From assembly GCA_964621785.1 (NCBI GenBank), contig CAZUPD010000018.1, positions 1-64,000 of the forward strand: a stretch of 64,000 nt of DNA. The letters are read 5' to 3'. This DNA comes from JACKDW01 sp964621785. Lineage in GTDB: Bacteria > Myxococcota_A > Polyangia > Nannocystales > Nannocystaceae. Below the pieces are notes generated by a model. That model did not search any database and had not been told where the DNA came from. It was given only the letters and a program-made list of their open reading frames with translations. Shown piece by piece: positions 8,682 to 18,283 of the stretch. Position numbers and translations under genes: made by a program. How positions within the stretch are numbered: position 1 is the stretch's first letter; every line of letters starts with the position of its first letter.

Positions 8682-11600
8682 ATGGCGGAGCAACCACAAC
8701 CTGATATCGACCCCTCGCTCGCGAGCGAGCCCGGTATCCGTGGGACGGGAACCTCGGCGACCGTGCTTGCGAGTCGGGAAGGCACGACGGCGGAGGGAGA
8801 TCCCAAACGACTCGAAGCGACGGTCTTCGCAGCGTCCGGCACCCACCGTTTTCGCATCCGCCCCGGCAGTCTGCTGCCCGAGATCCCGCGGGAGCGATTT
8901 GAGTTTTTAGGCACCTTTGCCAAGGGCGGAGTCGGCCGGATCGTCCGCGCCCGCGAACCCCACTTGGGCCGCACGGTGGCGGTCAAGGAACTGCGCCAGA
9001 GCGACGGCGAGAGTCGGGAACGGTTTGTCCGCGAAGTCCAGCTGACAGCTCGGCTGCAGCATCCCGGCATTGTCCCGGTCTACGACGCCGGCTGTTGGCC
9101 CGGGGGCGACCCGTTTTTCTCGATGAAGTTGGTCTCGGGCAAGCCGTTTTCCCGGGTGATTCGCCGGGCCCAAACCATCGGTCAGCGACTCGCCCTGCTC
9201 CCCCACGTGCTCGCGGTTGCCGAAGCGATTGCATATGCACACAGTCAACACATCATCCACCGCGACCTCAAGCCGCAAAACATTCTCGTCGGCTCGTTTG
9301 GTGAAACCGTCGTCATCGACTGGGGGCTGGCCAAAGATCTCGCTGCCGACACGACCGACATGACCCGTTCGGTCTCGGGTGATCGCCGCGAACACAGTCC
9401 CCAGCCGGTCGCGCTTCAAGATAGCCAGATATCCGAGGAGGGCCTCACGCTCACCGGTACCGTCATGGGCACCCCCTCGTACATGCCCCCCGAACAGGCG
9501 ATCGGGGTTTCGGTCGACGAGCGGGCCGACGTCTATGCCCTCGGGGCGATCCTCTACCACGTGCTCTCCGGACGGGCGCCCTACACCGGCCAGAACTCGG
9601 TCGATGTAATTACAAAAGTTACCATGGGCCCCCCCGCACCGCTCCACCGGATTGAGCGCAAGCTCCCCCACGAGTTGGTGACGATCGTCAACAAGGCGAT
9701 GGCCCGCAATCCCGACCAGCGCTATCGAACCGCCGCCGATTTCGCGGAGGATCTGCGACGATTTCAAACCGGGAAAATTGTAGGCGCACATAATTACACC
9801 ACCCTTCAACGACTGGGACGATTCGTTCGTCGCTACCGCGCACCGCTGATTTCACTGACCCTGTTGGGATTGATGGGTGCCGTCAGCGTGTCTGAGATCA
9901 TCCAAGAGCGCGACCTCGCCGAACGCGGCCGACGCGAGGCCGAGGCGGCACGGGTCATCGCCAACGAACAGCGGAGACAGGCGAATCTCCACGCCGATCA
10001 GCTGGTCCTCGAGCAGGCAAGGATCGCCGTCAAACGCGACCCGAGCCGGGTGTTGACGCTGCTGCATGAACTTTCGCCCGACTTTCAGGCCTGGAGCGTC
10101 GCGCGGGTCATCGCCGCCGATGCCCGGGCCCAGGGTCTCCCGCTGGTCCTGCGCGGACACACGGCGACCACCACAAACGTGGCGTTTCGCAGCGATGACA
10201 GCACGATCTTTACCGCGTCCGACGACGCCACCATCCGCGAGTGGGACCTCGCTACCGGACGCCAGTTGCGGATGCTCGACGGCCATACCGATGAAGTCTG
10301 GGTGCTGCGGATGACGCCCGACGACCGCTACCTGCTGAGCGCAGGCAAGGATAAAATCCCCCGTCTGTGGGACCTCCAAGCCGGAACGTCCAAGGAGCTT
10401 GTCGGTCACAAGTCCGAAGTTTTCGGAGCCTCGTTTCTCGGCGATGACCGCATCATGACCCTAGCCTACGACGAGACGATCCGGATCTGGGACATGCACT
10501 CGGCCACCGAAGTCGCCTCGTTTGAGTTCTACCGGCCGGAAGAACGTATCTTCCCTCTCATCGATATCACCGACGATGCACGCTTGTATCTGCGGGAACG
10601 TCGAGACGGCGCACTTGAGGTCGTCGACACGCAAACTGGCGAGACGTGGTCGGTCAAACTTCCACAGGCCGTCGCCAACGCCCGGTTCAACCACGACGGC
10701 AGTAAAATTGCAGCTACAACTTTATCCCGACATCTCCACGCATTTTCCCGCGGGGATTCGGGTTACCAACCACTCGAGCTTCCCTACGACAGCACCGTCT
10801 CCGCCATGGTGTTCGCAGACGACGACCTGATTGTCCACGACGCGGCCGGAGCCCGCCTGGTGTTTTTGAATCTCGCCACCGGTGGCAAGCGCCAAGTGCC
10901 ACTGACCCTCGAACGCCTCAACCGCTTGACGCCCGCGGCCAAAGGGCCCTCCGGGGAGCGTTGGATCGCCGCTGGCACCGGCTCGGGAGTCGTGTTCTTG
11001 GTCGATGCCCTCTCGGGGACCACCCGTGCCCTCCGCAAATTTCAAGATAATACCCTCGGCATCGAGTTCTCACACAGCGGCAAGAGCGTTGCGGCGACGA
11101 GTTTTGATCACACCGTCCGGGTCTGGGATGTTCAAACACCCTCGCACCAGTTGCTGACCCAGAACCAACACCCCCTGGTGTTCGCCCGGCCGCTGGTCGA
11201 CGGCGTGCATCTTCTGACCGGCGACAACAGTGGAATGGTGTATCTACACAATCTTGCCACCCGAGAAGTCCGGCCGATGCCGGGGCATAGCGATCCATTG
11301 AGTGCTGTCGCGCTCGACCCTGCGACACGCCGCTCGGCGACCGGTGATTTTGCCGGGACCATCTACCTGTGGACCGACGACGGTAGTGGGCAACGTCTCC
11401 CGCCGCTACACCGCGACCGCATCCGCGACCTCACCTTCGCCGGTGATCTTTTGATCTCGATCGGCGAAGACGGACAGGCGATCGCCTGGCCACGCGACGA
11501 CAACCCACGTGTACTTACACATGAAAAACGGCCGTTGCGGGCCCTGGCGAGCTCCGCCAACGGCCAGACCGTGGCCTTCGGGGGACGCCGGCGCGTCGTT

Positions 11601-12218
11601 ACCATCTGGCAGCGCGACAGCGACAACACCCAAACCCTGGCACCATTTGAAGGCACCGTCTCCGCCCTGACCCTCTCAGACGACGGGCAGATGGTCGCCG
11701 CCGGCACCCTGCGTCACGAACTGCGGGTGGTCGACCTGACAAATGGCCACAGCATCGATATCGACGCGGGAGGCAACGGCGTGCGCAGCATTTGTCTCAG
11801 CCACGACAAGCGACTTGTGTACGTCGCCAGCCTCGAGTCTGCGATCCGGGTCTGGGATACCCAAACGGGAGAACCCGTGACCAGCCTCCGCGGCCACCGA
11901 GGCTCCGTCCCACACATCGCCCTCGCGCCCGACGGCACGCGCCTCGTGTCCGTGAGTCAGGATCAAACCCTTCGCCTGTGGTCGCTGATGCCCTCCGAAC
12001 CCGCACCCGATGGTGCGGTCGAGTTGCAGTTCGAAAGCCGCGAACTCATCGGCCACATGCAGGCCCCGGTCGATGCCGCGTTCACAGCCGATGGCCGCGG
12101 GGTGGTGTCGGCAGGTCACGATGGGTCGCTGCGCCTGTGGCCCGACGACCTGCCCCAAGAACCCGACGAGTTTCGAGCCTGGCTGGAAGTTGCGATCGGT
12201 GAAGCCGAGGCCCAGTGA
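8682..12218 (+). CDS. Membrane-anchored Ser/Thr protein kinase with WD40 propeller(s)
   Basis: 1178 residues. The kinase domain (about 73-370) has the Gly loop (KGGVGRI, 81-87), VAVK Lys102, the HRDLKPQN loop with Asp195 and DWG Asp213 (DWG instead of DFG, common in this bacterial group), and MGTPSYMPPEQ as the activation-loop end. A transmembrane helix follows at about 380-400 and a short coiled coil at about 403-450. The remaining 700 residues are WD40 repeats, visible as recurring IRVWD, IREWD and LRLWS endings, enough for about two propellers. Such kinases (PknB/Hanks type) are abundant in Myxococcota and Planctomycetota. The topology suggests a cytosolic kinase with an extracytoplasmic propeller sensing a ligand. 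It contains four copies of the iterated palindrome. Confidence 0.92.
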   Translation: MAEQPQPDIDPSLASEPGIRGTGTSATVLASREGTTAEGDPKRLEATVFAASGTHRFRIRPGSLLPEIPRERFEFLGTFAKGGVGRIVRAREPHLGRTVAVKELRQSDGESRERFVREVQLTARLQHPGIVPVYDAGCWPGGDPFFSMKLVSGKPFSRVIRRAQTIGQRLALLPHVLAVAEAIAYAHSQHIIHRDLKPQNILVGSFGETVVIDWGLAKDLAADTTDMTRSVSGDRREHSPQPVALQDSQISEEGLTLTGTVMGTPSYMPPEQAIGVSVDERADVYALGAILYHVLSGRAPYTGQNSVDVITKVTMGPPAPLHRIERKLPHELVTIVNKAMARNPDQRYRTAADFAEDLRRFQTGKIVGAHNYTTLQRLGRFVRRYRAPLISLTLLGLMGAVSVSEIIQERDLAERGRREAEAARVIANEQRRQANLHADQLVLEQARIAVKRDPSRVLTLLHELSPDFQAWSVARVIAADARAQGLPLVLRGHTATTTNVAFRSDDSTIFTASDDATIREWDLATGRQLRMLDGHTDEVWVLRMTPDDRYLLSAGKDKIPRLWDLQAGTSKELVGHKSEVFGASFLGDDRIMTLAYDETIRIWDMHSATEVASFEFYRPEERIFPLIDITDDARLYLRERRDGALEVVDTQTGETWSVKLPQAVANARFNHDGSKIAATTLSRHLHAFSRGDSGYQPLELPYDSTVSAMVFADDDLIVHDAAGARLVFLNLATGGKRQVPLTLERLNRLTPAAKGPSGERWIAAGTGSGVVFLVDALSGTTRALRKFQDNTLGIEFSHSGKSVAATSFDHTVRVWDVQTPSHQLLTQNQHPLVFARPLVDGVHLLTGDNSGMVYLHNLATREVRPMPGHSDPLSAVALDPATRRSATGDFAGTIYLWTDDGSGQRLPPLHRDRIRDLTFAGDLLISIGEDGQAIAWPRDDNPRVLTHEKRPLRALASSANGQTVAFGGRRRVVTIWQRDSDNTQTLAPFEGTVSALTLSDDGQMVAAGTLRHELRVVDLTNGHSIDIDAGGNGVRSICLSHDKRLVYVASLESAIRVWDTQTGEPVTSLRGHRGSVPHIALAPDGTRLVSVSQDQTLRLWSLMPSEPAPDGAVELQFESRELIGHMQAPVDAAFTADGRGVVSAGHDGSLRLWPDDLPQEPDEFRAWLEVAIGEAEAQ

Positions 12219-12440
12219 TCGCAATCCCGTTTCCCGGTGAGGCCGTCACGCGGTGGACATAGAGATGACTGATCAAGCAGATTCCCCCTGGCCGTGTCGG
12301 TGAGACGGCGATGACTGAACACTTCGCCGAGCGCTCGCCGCGGGCCGAATCTCCAGAAAACTCGGAGGATCAACCTGCCGCAAGACCGCCCTCACGAACC
12401 GCCGACCCCAAACGCGTACACCATGTGCTAGTCGGGTGGC

Positions 12441-13364
12441 GTGCACCCTCTTCTCGAGCGACGGCTGTTGCTGTTCACCGGCAAAGGTGGCGTGGGCAAA
12501 TCCAGTCTCGTCGCGGGGCTCGCTCTACAGGCCGCGGCCTTGGGGTTGCGCCCACTGATCGTCGAGCTCGGACACCGGGCCTCGATGGAGGGCCTGCTCG
12601 CTGGGGGTCCGATCGGCCCGACGCCGACCAAAATTGTTGTACATCCACCGATCTGGGCACTCAACATCGACCCTCAACGCGCCCTCGAAGACACGATTTA
12701 CGCCCAACTCAAGGTTCGCCGACTCGCGCGTGGTATCCGCAAAAATCGCCTGCTTCAGCGTCTGTTTGCCGCCGCACCGGCTGTGCGTGAACTCATCACC
12801 CTCGACACCATCGCTCGACTCGAACGTGCGCGGACCGACAATCGCCCACGCTGGTCACCGATCCTCATCGACCTCGATGCCACCGGTCACGCCCTGATGT
12901 TTTTGGACCTCCCCCGGGTCATGCGACAGCTGCTTGCCGGACCGTTGCGCACACTTGTCGACGATGCCACAGAACTGTTCGCCGATCCGCTGCGCACGGC
13001 CCTGTGCCTGGTAACGCTGCCCGGCACCATTCCGGTCTCGGAAACCATCGACCTGTGTCGCCACCTCGAGCGCTGCGAGGTCCCGCCCCACGTCATCTTT
13101 GCCAATCGCGTACCCGCCCCCGCTCTTCCTCCGCGGCTCGAAGGATTGTTTCGCCAACTCCAAACAACATGTCCAAAAGATTTGCTGCCGAAGTTGACTG
13201 GCGTCGAGCACCGCATCCAAACACGCCTCGACGCCCTGTCCACGCTCGGGCATCTGCGACAGACCACCGGACACAACGTGGTGGAACTAGGTGTTGTCGC
13301 AGCCGACCGCCAAGGGCTGCTCGAACTCGGTCGCCAGGCGCTCCGCGCAACTCAAATTGAGTGA
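12441..13364 (+). CDS. ArsA/Get3-like P-loop ATPase, first of a pair
   Basis: 307 residues from a GTG start. The N-terminal TGKGGVGKSS is the deviant Walker A (KGGVGKS/T) of the SIMIBI ATPases such as ArsA, Get3 and MinD, which act as nucleotide-switched dimers. LIDLDATGHALMFLD (near 147) resembles the switch II/Walker B region of ArsA proteins, DTAPTGHTLR. The conserved metal-binding Cys of true arsenite ATPases are not evident, and no arsenic genes are nearby. A very similar ATPase follows 77 bp downstream; an obligate pair is the natural reading, as seen for actinobacterial and myxobacterial ArsA-like doublets. Function unknown. Confidence 0.8.
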   Translation: MHPLLERRLLLFTGKGGVGKSSLVAGLALQAAALGLRPLIVELGHRASMEGLLAGGPIGPTPTKIVVHPPIWALNIDPQRALEDTIYAQLKVRRLARGIRKNRLLQRLFAAAPAVRELITLDTIARLERARTDNRPRWSPILIDLDATGHALMFLDLPRVMRQLLAGPLRTLVDDATELFADPLRTALCLVTLPGTIPVSETIDLCRHLERCEVPPHVIFANRVPAPALPPRLEGLFRQLQTTCPKDLLPKLTGVEHRIQTRLDALSTLGHLRQTTGHNVVELGVVAADRQGLLELGRQALRATQIE

Positions 13365-13420
13365 TTCTACATTCACACAACACGCACCCACAAAAGCCCA
13401 AAAATAAGTGATTCTACATC
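13360..13420 (+). repeat. Direct repeat pair AGTGATTCTACAT
   Basis: Two copies of the 13-mer lie at 13360-13372 and 13407-13419, 47 bp apart. The first overlaps the stop codon of the first ArsA-like gene; the second is upstream of the second ArsA-like gene. It could be a regulator-binding pair or a small insertion footprint. No more can be said from the sequence. Confidence 0.5.
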
Positions 13421-13441
13421 TTTTCCCCTGCTTGCCCGTTT

Positions 13442-14650
13442 TTGCAAACACACTCGCTGATTGACCCCTCGATCTTTATGCAACCCTCGCCGGCACTGCG
13501 CGACCTCATCTCCGAACGTGACCTGTTGGTCTGTGTCGGTCCCGGAGGCGTGGGCAAAACGACAGTCGCCGCGGCACTTGGTCTCGCCTGCGCCCGGCTC
13601 GGCCACCGCACCCTGGTGTTGACGATCGACCCCGCCAAACGCCTGGCCGAGATGCTCGGCCTCGCTGGACTCGACGATAGCGAAATCGAAGTCCAGGCCG
13701 ACACACCTGCGCCACTGTTTGCCGCGATGCTCGACACCGGGGCGAGCTATGATGCTCTGATCCATCGGATCGCCCACGATCCCGAGCACCGGCAACAGAT
13801 TTTAAGCAATCGGATCTACCGCCTGATGTCACGTTCGTTCGGGCAAAGCCATGCGTACGTGGCGATGGAACGCCTGTATGCTGCCCTCGACTCTGGTGAG
13901 TATACACGTATTATTCTCGACACGCCGCCGACGCGCAACGCCCTCGACATCCTCGACGCGCCGGGCCGTCTGGCCACGTTCCTCGACGAAGAGGCCCTAC
14001 AATGGTTTATCCGCACACCCACCGAGGGCCTACGCTCGCGCCTGTTGGCCCGCGGGGGAGCGGCTGCTGCCCGGCTCCTCCAAGTCTTGATCGGCCCGCA
14101 ACTCGTGACTGAGCTGCGGGAGTTTTTACAGATTTTCCTGGCCCTACGCGAAGGTTTTCGCCGACGCGCCGAAGTCGTTACAACTCGCCTCCGAGCCCGT
14201 TCGACCGGATTTTTGCTGGTGACATCGCCGCGGCGCGGCAACCTCGATGACGCACACTACCTCCACACCGGGCTGCGCCGACGTCAGATCGAGACCGCCG
14301 CAATCGTGTGCAATCAAGCACATCTCGCTCTCGGCGCCCAGGACCCTTGCACATACATAGAGATGGACACGGCGACGCTTTCGGATTGTCTGCCCCTGGC
14401 GAGCAGGGCCGATGTGGATACACTCGGCCGCGCAATCAACCTTGCCCAGGCAACCATCGCGGCGGCAAACCGTGAAAATCACTGTCGATTCGCCGAGTTT
14501 GTGACCGAACTCGCGACCGAGGCAGTCGCCATCAAAGCCCCGCAATACAAGCGCGAGCTCCGCTCCCTGACGGACCTCACGATGCTGTCCGATATCCTGC
14601 TCGGTCCCTCCCCGGACTGCGAGCTCGACTCCCGAGGCGACCGCACCTGA
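13442..14650 (+). CDS. ArsA/Get3-like P-loop ATPase, second of a pair
   Basis: 402 residues from a TTG at 13442; an ATG at 13478 is an alternative start that would remove 12 residues. It has the GPGGVGKTT P-loop (near residue 35), the TIDPAKRL switch-like motif (near 61) and the ILDTPPTRNALDIL Walker B/switch II region (near 158), all typical of the ArsA_ATPase family. It is about 100 residues longer than its upstream neighbour, with a helical insert around residues 180-240. The two genes are probably one operon with the methyltransferase-like gene 46 bp downstream. Heterodimer formation is inferred only from the pairing. The site at 14347-14358 is a copy of the iterated palindrome. Confidence 0.8.
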   Translation: MQTHSLIDPSIFMQPSPALRDLISERDLLVCVGPGGVGKTTVAAALGLACARLGHRTLVLTIDPAKRLAEMLGLAGLDDSEIEVQADTPAPLFAAMLDTGASYDALIHRIAHDPEHRQQILSNRIYRLMSRSFGQSHAYVAMERLYAALDSGEYTRIILDTPPTRNALDILDAPGRLATFLDEEALQWFIRTPTEGLRSRLLARGGAAAARLLQVLIGPQLVTELREFLQIFLALREGFRRRAEVVTTRLRARSTGFLLVTSPRRGNLDDAHYLHTGLRRRQIETAAIVCNQAHLALGAQDPCTYIEMDTATLSDCLPLASRADVDTLGRAINLAQATIAAANRENHCRFAEFVTELATEAVAIKAPQYKRELRSLTDLTMLSDILLGPSPDCELDSRGDRT

Positions 14651-14695
14651 TAGGAGCACCTTCCCCACGCCCGCAATGAACGCTACAACGCCGCG

Positions 14696-16357
14696 GTGAG
14701 TGATCCACATGCACGGCTGCGGGCGCAGCTCGACGACCCCGGGTACACGCCAGGACGCCGCGATCTTGGCCCCCTGATCGAGATACTTGCAACCGCCGAT
14801 CGGCCGACCATCAAGCGGGTTGAGAAGGCGTTTTCCCGTGTCGGTCCCGAGGTGATCGTCCACCGTGCCAGAATACTTGTACAGGCACTCAAACAGGCAC
14901 AACCTCCCCTGCGTGCGCGACTGTGCCGTGTCTACGCACGTCTCGCCGGTCAAAATTCGGCGTTTGCAGCCACCTTGCGTGAACCGATGCTCGCGGTCCT
15001 CGCGGGTGACGACCCCCGGGCTATGCGTCAGGCCTTCGCCGCGCTCGGGCGACTCGACGATCCGAGTGTCGTCCCGATTCTCCTTGCACATGCACAGACG
15101 GAGACACGTCCGGCCCATCTGCGGACCTACCTCGAGACCCTTGGAAAATGTGGCGATGCCCCCACTTTGAAGTGGATCGAAACCCTCTCGCCGCCACCAG
15201 ACTCCGAACTCGAACGTATCTGGCAGCGCGCGCGCCTGATGTTGCGACGCACACTCGCCCGCCGCGTGCCAGCTTCAGCCCGTCCGCCCCTACAAACAGC
15301 GCTCAACCCCCCGCAAACCGTTGTGTTCTTGTGCCGGCGAGGTCTCGAACCGCTCGTCGCCTCGTCGTGTGCACCGTTGTCCACCAATACGGTCACAACC
15401 AGCCCGGGACGCGTCGAATTGCGATACCACGGTCCTCTCGCCTCGCTGTTTGCAGTCCGCAGCGCGATCGAGTTTGCCGTCGCCCTGCCCCTCGCCTCGC
15501 CAGACCAACCCCAAACTCGTCGGCGCGGGACGAAGCACGAACAAAACCCCGGGCTGCTGGCCGAAGCAGTCGTCGCGGCCATTGCATCGGCACAGTGGCT
15601 CACACGAGAGGGTCCGGTCTCGTTGCGGGTGTGCTTCGACAAGTCTGCGAGCTCGGGCCGGCGCCGGGCGGAGCTGTGGGAACTCGCGGCCGCGGTCGAT
15701 CAAATCCCAGGTATCACCAACGATCCGACGCGCTGCCTGTGGGAGGCGAGGATCGATCCCCGCCCCGACCACCGTTGCGTGTTGCTAGTCCCACGTGGCT
15801 TCGACGACCCGCGTTTTCACTACCGCACCGCCGACGTGCCAGCGGCATCCCACCCGACCCTCGCCGCAGCACTTGCACAACTCGCGGTTGACCACGCGGC
15901 AACCGGTACCGTGTGGGATCCATTTGTCGGCTCCGCGCTCGAGTTGTGTGAGGTCGGGCTGCGCTCGCCGGGGGTACGGCTCTTCGGTTCCGATATCCAA
16001 CCGTCGGCAATCACCGCGGCCGGACAAAACCTCGAAGGCGCAGCGTTGCTCTCCCGCACCGAGCTCCAAACCGCCGACGCCTGTTCGATCACGCCACAAA
16101 ATGTATCTACAATTATTACAAACCCACCCATGGGCCGTCGGGTTCAGCGAGGCGATGTCGGTCCCCTACTCGACCAATTTTTGGTCCACGCCGATCGCGT
16201 GCTAAGCAGTCGCGGCAAACTCTGGTGGATCTCGCCGCTGCCGCAGCGTACCCGGGCCCGGGCCCACAGCCTCGGCTGGCGGTTGTTGGCCTCGCACACG
16301 GTCGACATGGGCGGCTTTCACGGCGAGATCCAAGGGTTCGAATGCGGTGCTCGCTAA
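14696..16357 (+). CDS. HEAT-repeat / THUMP-like / class I methyltransferase protein (RNA modification candidate)
   Basis: 553 residues from a GTG start. Residues 1-190 are alpha-helical with HEAT-like repeats (GPLIEILATADRPTI, RQAFAALGRLDDPSV). Residues about 205-330 contain a THUMP-like region (VVFLCRRGLEPLVASS and following beta strands). The C-terminal third is a Rossmann methyltransferase of the UPF0020/RlmK/Trm14 kind: VWDPFVGSALELCEVGL (SAM site), LFGSDIQPSAITAAGQNL, and the catalytic-type motif TNPPMGRRV in place of the usual NPPYG. Family members methylate guanosine N2 in tRNA or rRNA. The HEAT extension is unusual. It follows the ArsA-like pair by 46 bp and may be co-transcribed. Confidence 0.72.
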   Translation: MSDPHARLRAQLDDPGYTPGRRDLGPLIEILATADRPTIKRVEKAFSRVGPEVIVHRARILVQALKQAQPPLRARLCRVYARLAGQNSAFAATLREPMLAVLAGDDPRAMRQAFAALGRLDDPSVVPILLAHAQTETRPAHLRTYLETLGKCGDAPTLKWIETLSPPPDSELERIWQRARLMLRRTLARRVPASARPPLQTALNPPQTVVFLCRRGLEPLVASSCAPLSTNTVTTSPGRVELRYHGPLASLFAVRSAIEFAVALPLASPDQPQTRRRGTKHEQNPGLLAEAVVAAIASAQWLTREGPVSLRVCFDKSASSGRRRAELWELAAAVDQIPGITNDPTRCLWEARIDPRPDHRCVLLVPRGFDDPRFHYRTADVPAASHPTLAAALAQLAVDHAATGTVWDPFVGSALELCEVGLRSPGVRLFGSDIQPSAITAAGQNLEGAALLSRTELQTADACSITPQNVSTIITNPPMGRRVQRGDVGPLLDQFLVHADRVLSSRGKLWWISPLPQRTRARAHSLGWRLLASHTVDMGGFHGEIQGFECGAR

Positions 16358-16616
16358 CGGGCTGTCCAACCACGAAAATTGTATGAGCAAATATCTAGAG
16401 GAAGCGGCGGCTGGTACACAAACCCGCTTCGTGTATATCCAATCAGCCGCGACGCCACGTGTTTGACAACAGGCCGAACCGGCACGTGCACATCCACCAA
16501 CCGACCGGGCGAAGTTGCACCTCAGTCACTCGCCCGACCCTCCGAGTTTTCGCTGCGAGGGTGCAAGATGCGGTAAGCACGTGGGTTGACTCCGACCGCA
16601 CTGGCGCCGAAGCTTA

Positions 16617-16943
16617 GTGGCCATGGAGCGCTCACGGTTTCTCCGCCTCTCTGCCGAAGCCCTCGAATATCTCGACGAGAAACTCGGCGACCTCGAACAC
16701 GAACGGCTCGACGTCGACCTCGCAGGCGATGTCCTCACCTTGGCGTTTGCCGACGGCACCCGGTTTATCATCAACGCACACAGTGCCGCCGGGCAGGTGT
16801 GGATGGCAGCAGGCACCGAAGCGTGGCATTTCGACTACGTCGAAGCATCGACCACGTGGATCTCAAGCCGCAACGGCGATGAACTGCTCGCCACGGTCTC
16901 ACGCACAGTCGGGGCCAAACTCGGAATGACGATCGACCTCTGA
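16617..16943 (+). CDS. cyaY: Bacterial frataxin (iron-donor/regulator CyaY)
   Basis: 108 residues, the normal length for CyaY. The first helix has the acidic ridge (EALEYLDEKLGDLEHERLD) and the following sheet carries DVDLAGDVLTLAF, then the conserved Trp-containing strands (QVWMAAGTEAWHFDY, TTWISSRNGDELLATV). Frataxins bind iron through the acidic ridge and modulate Fe-S cluster assembly with IscS. No isc genes are nearby, so it is an isolated copy. GTG 16617 and ATG 16623 are both possible starts. Confidence 0.88.
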   Translation: MAMERSRFLRLSAEALEYLDEKLGDLEHERLDVDLAGDVLTLAFADGTRFIINAHSAAGQVWMAAGTEAWHFDYVEASTTWISSRNGDELLATVSRTVGAKLGMTIDL

Positions 16944-16957
16944 GCCACGATACGCAT

Positions 16958-17803
16958 TCATTTTCCATCGCTTTGTAGCTGATCGATCACACGATGGACC
17001 GCATCGGCATCGACGACTGCGAGGTACAAACAGGCCATCGTCGCCGAAAATGTGAACACCGGTACAAGGGCATAAAACAGTGCGTGGAGGCAAAGTCCGG
17101 CGACAATCAGAACGCCTCGGGTCTTTCGGATCAAAAGGCCAACACTTAGTGCATATTCAAGAAGAACGGTGAACGCGGCCGTCAGCATCAGCAACATCTG
17201 CACCCACCCGGCCTGCGGGCGGTCGGAACCGATGTAAAACCACATCAGGTAATGCTCCATCCGCTCGCCCGACAAAAACGCCACGGTCGTCTTGTCGTAG
17301 GCTCCCCAAAAATAGATCGAACACACTTGGAGCGTCATTAGTCGAAGGCCCCAGAGGTTGCCGCGCTCCGGGGGAGGGTCCTTGCCCTGCTCCCGCGCCC
17401 GTCGGACGGCCAGCCAACGGTCGAGCGAGTAGGACCGCCCACTTGGTGTACATGCACACAAAACCGTTGATACTGCGAGCAAATAGGTGTGGTGATGCCC
17501 CCACGACTCACGTCCGAGCGTGCCGCCGAAATAAAACACCATCGTGCAGACCACCGCGGCCGCCCACAGGGTTGCGAAGCGCGTCCACAGTCCGATGAGC
17601 ATCAGGGTGGTCGAGAGATAGAAGTTGATCCCGATCGCGAAATAGGCAAATCCATCCTCGCTGGCGAGATCGCGAAACAACACCACTTCGTTGGCCCAGC
17701 GCGCCCACAGCAACACGACCAACAAGATCCGGATCAGCGCGCTCGAGCGGGTCGAGCCTTCGGTGACAAGCGCCCAGGTGCGCAGGTGTTTTAAAAATTC
17801 CAT
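16958..17803 (-). CDS. HTTM-type polytopic membrane protein
   Basis: 281 residues with about six to eight hydrophobic segments (around 22-38, 52-75, 80-100, 108-122, 155-170, 200-225, 228-260). The pattern (RILLVVLLWARWANEV, GLWTRFATLWAAAV, LMTLQVCSIYFWGAYDKT) resembles the HTTM domain related to vitamin-K-dependent gamma-carboxylase, whose bacterial members mostly have no known substrate. It is translated from ATG 17803, 18 bp downstream of a co-directional short gene, so the two form an operon. A copy of the iterated palindrome (17803-17812) sits exactly in that gap and touches the start codon. Confidence 0.72.
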   Translation of the reverse strand: MEFLKHLRTWALVTEGSTRSSALIRILLVVLLWARWANEVVLFRDLASEDGFAYFAIGINFYLSTTLMLIGLWTRFATLWAAAVVCTMVFYFGGTLGRESWGHHHTYLLAVSTVLCACTPSGRSYSLDRWLAVRRAREQGKDPPPERGNLWGLRLMTLQVCSIYFWGAYDKTTVAFLSGERMEHYLMWFYIGSDRPQAGWVQMLLMLTAAFTVLLEYALSVGLLIRKTRGVLIVAGLCLHALFYALVPVFTFSATMACLYLAVVDADAVHRVIDQLQSDGK

Positions 17804-17821
17804 GTATTTACAAATCTATAA

Positions 17822-18283
17822 CTACCTGCGTGGCTTCTTCCGCGGTCGACACAGATTGTGCTCGCCGTTGAATCTCGGCTTCCAGCCGTTGACAGTCGCC
17901 TTGTGCGCATAGATCCGGAGGTCTGTCCCGGGGCCCAAGGCGCGGCACATCTCGCGCGAGAGCTTGGTGATCTTGATGACCCGGCGGACCCATTTCGGCG
18001 CTGTCCGTCGCTCATATCCCAGGACCTCGAAGCGGTCGACCACCCGCTCCTGCCCGTCGACATCCCGCACGCGGTACTCGACATCGAGGAGGTTGACGGC
18101 CGTACCGTGAAACATGATCCATGGGCGCAGCCACAGCGAATGCTTGCCAAACACTTGCCGGTACATCGGTGCCAGCAAAATCAAGAGCGCTGCGACAACA
18201 AAAACCACCGCGCGGAGCCGATCGATGAGGGCCGACGACGAGGGCATACCCGACGGTACCGCACCGATTCGCAGCCCGGCCAC
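17822..18283 (-). CDS. Small membrane-anchored partner of the HTTM protein
   Basis: 153 residues with one N-terminal transmembrane helix (about 25-40), a central beta-rich region (RVRDVDGQERVVDRFEVLGYERR) and a strongly basic C-terminus (RPRKKPRR). It lies directly upstream of the HTTM gene in the same direction. Longer HTTM proteins carry a comparable C-terminal soluble portion, so this may be the split-off partner; that is inference. GTG 18283 is the longest start, ATG 18247 an alternative. The gene is divergent from asnS. Confidence 0.6.
   Translation of the reverse strand: MAGLRIGAVPSGMPSSSALIDRLRAVVFVVAALLILLAPMYRQVFGKHSLWLRPWIMFHGTAVNLLDVEYRVRDVDGQERVVDRFEVLGYERRTAPKWVRRVIKITKLSREMCRALGPGTDLRIYAHKATVNGWKPRFNGEHNLCRPRKKPRR

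Noticed and set aside
13360..13420. Insertion-sequence ends
   Set aside because: The 13-mer pair is direct, not inverted, only 47 bp apart, and there is no transposase.
12441..14650. Arsenite efflux ATPase (arsA)
   Set aside because: The metal-binding Cys of ArsA and any arsB/arsC/arsR neighbours are missing; the family name is used only in the broad sense.
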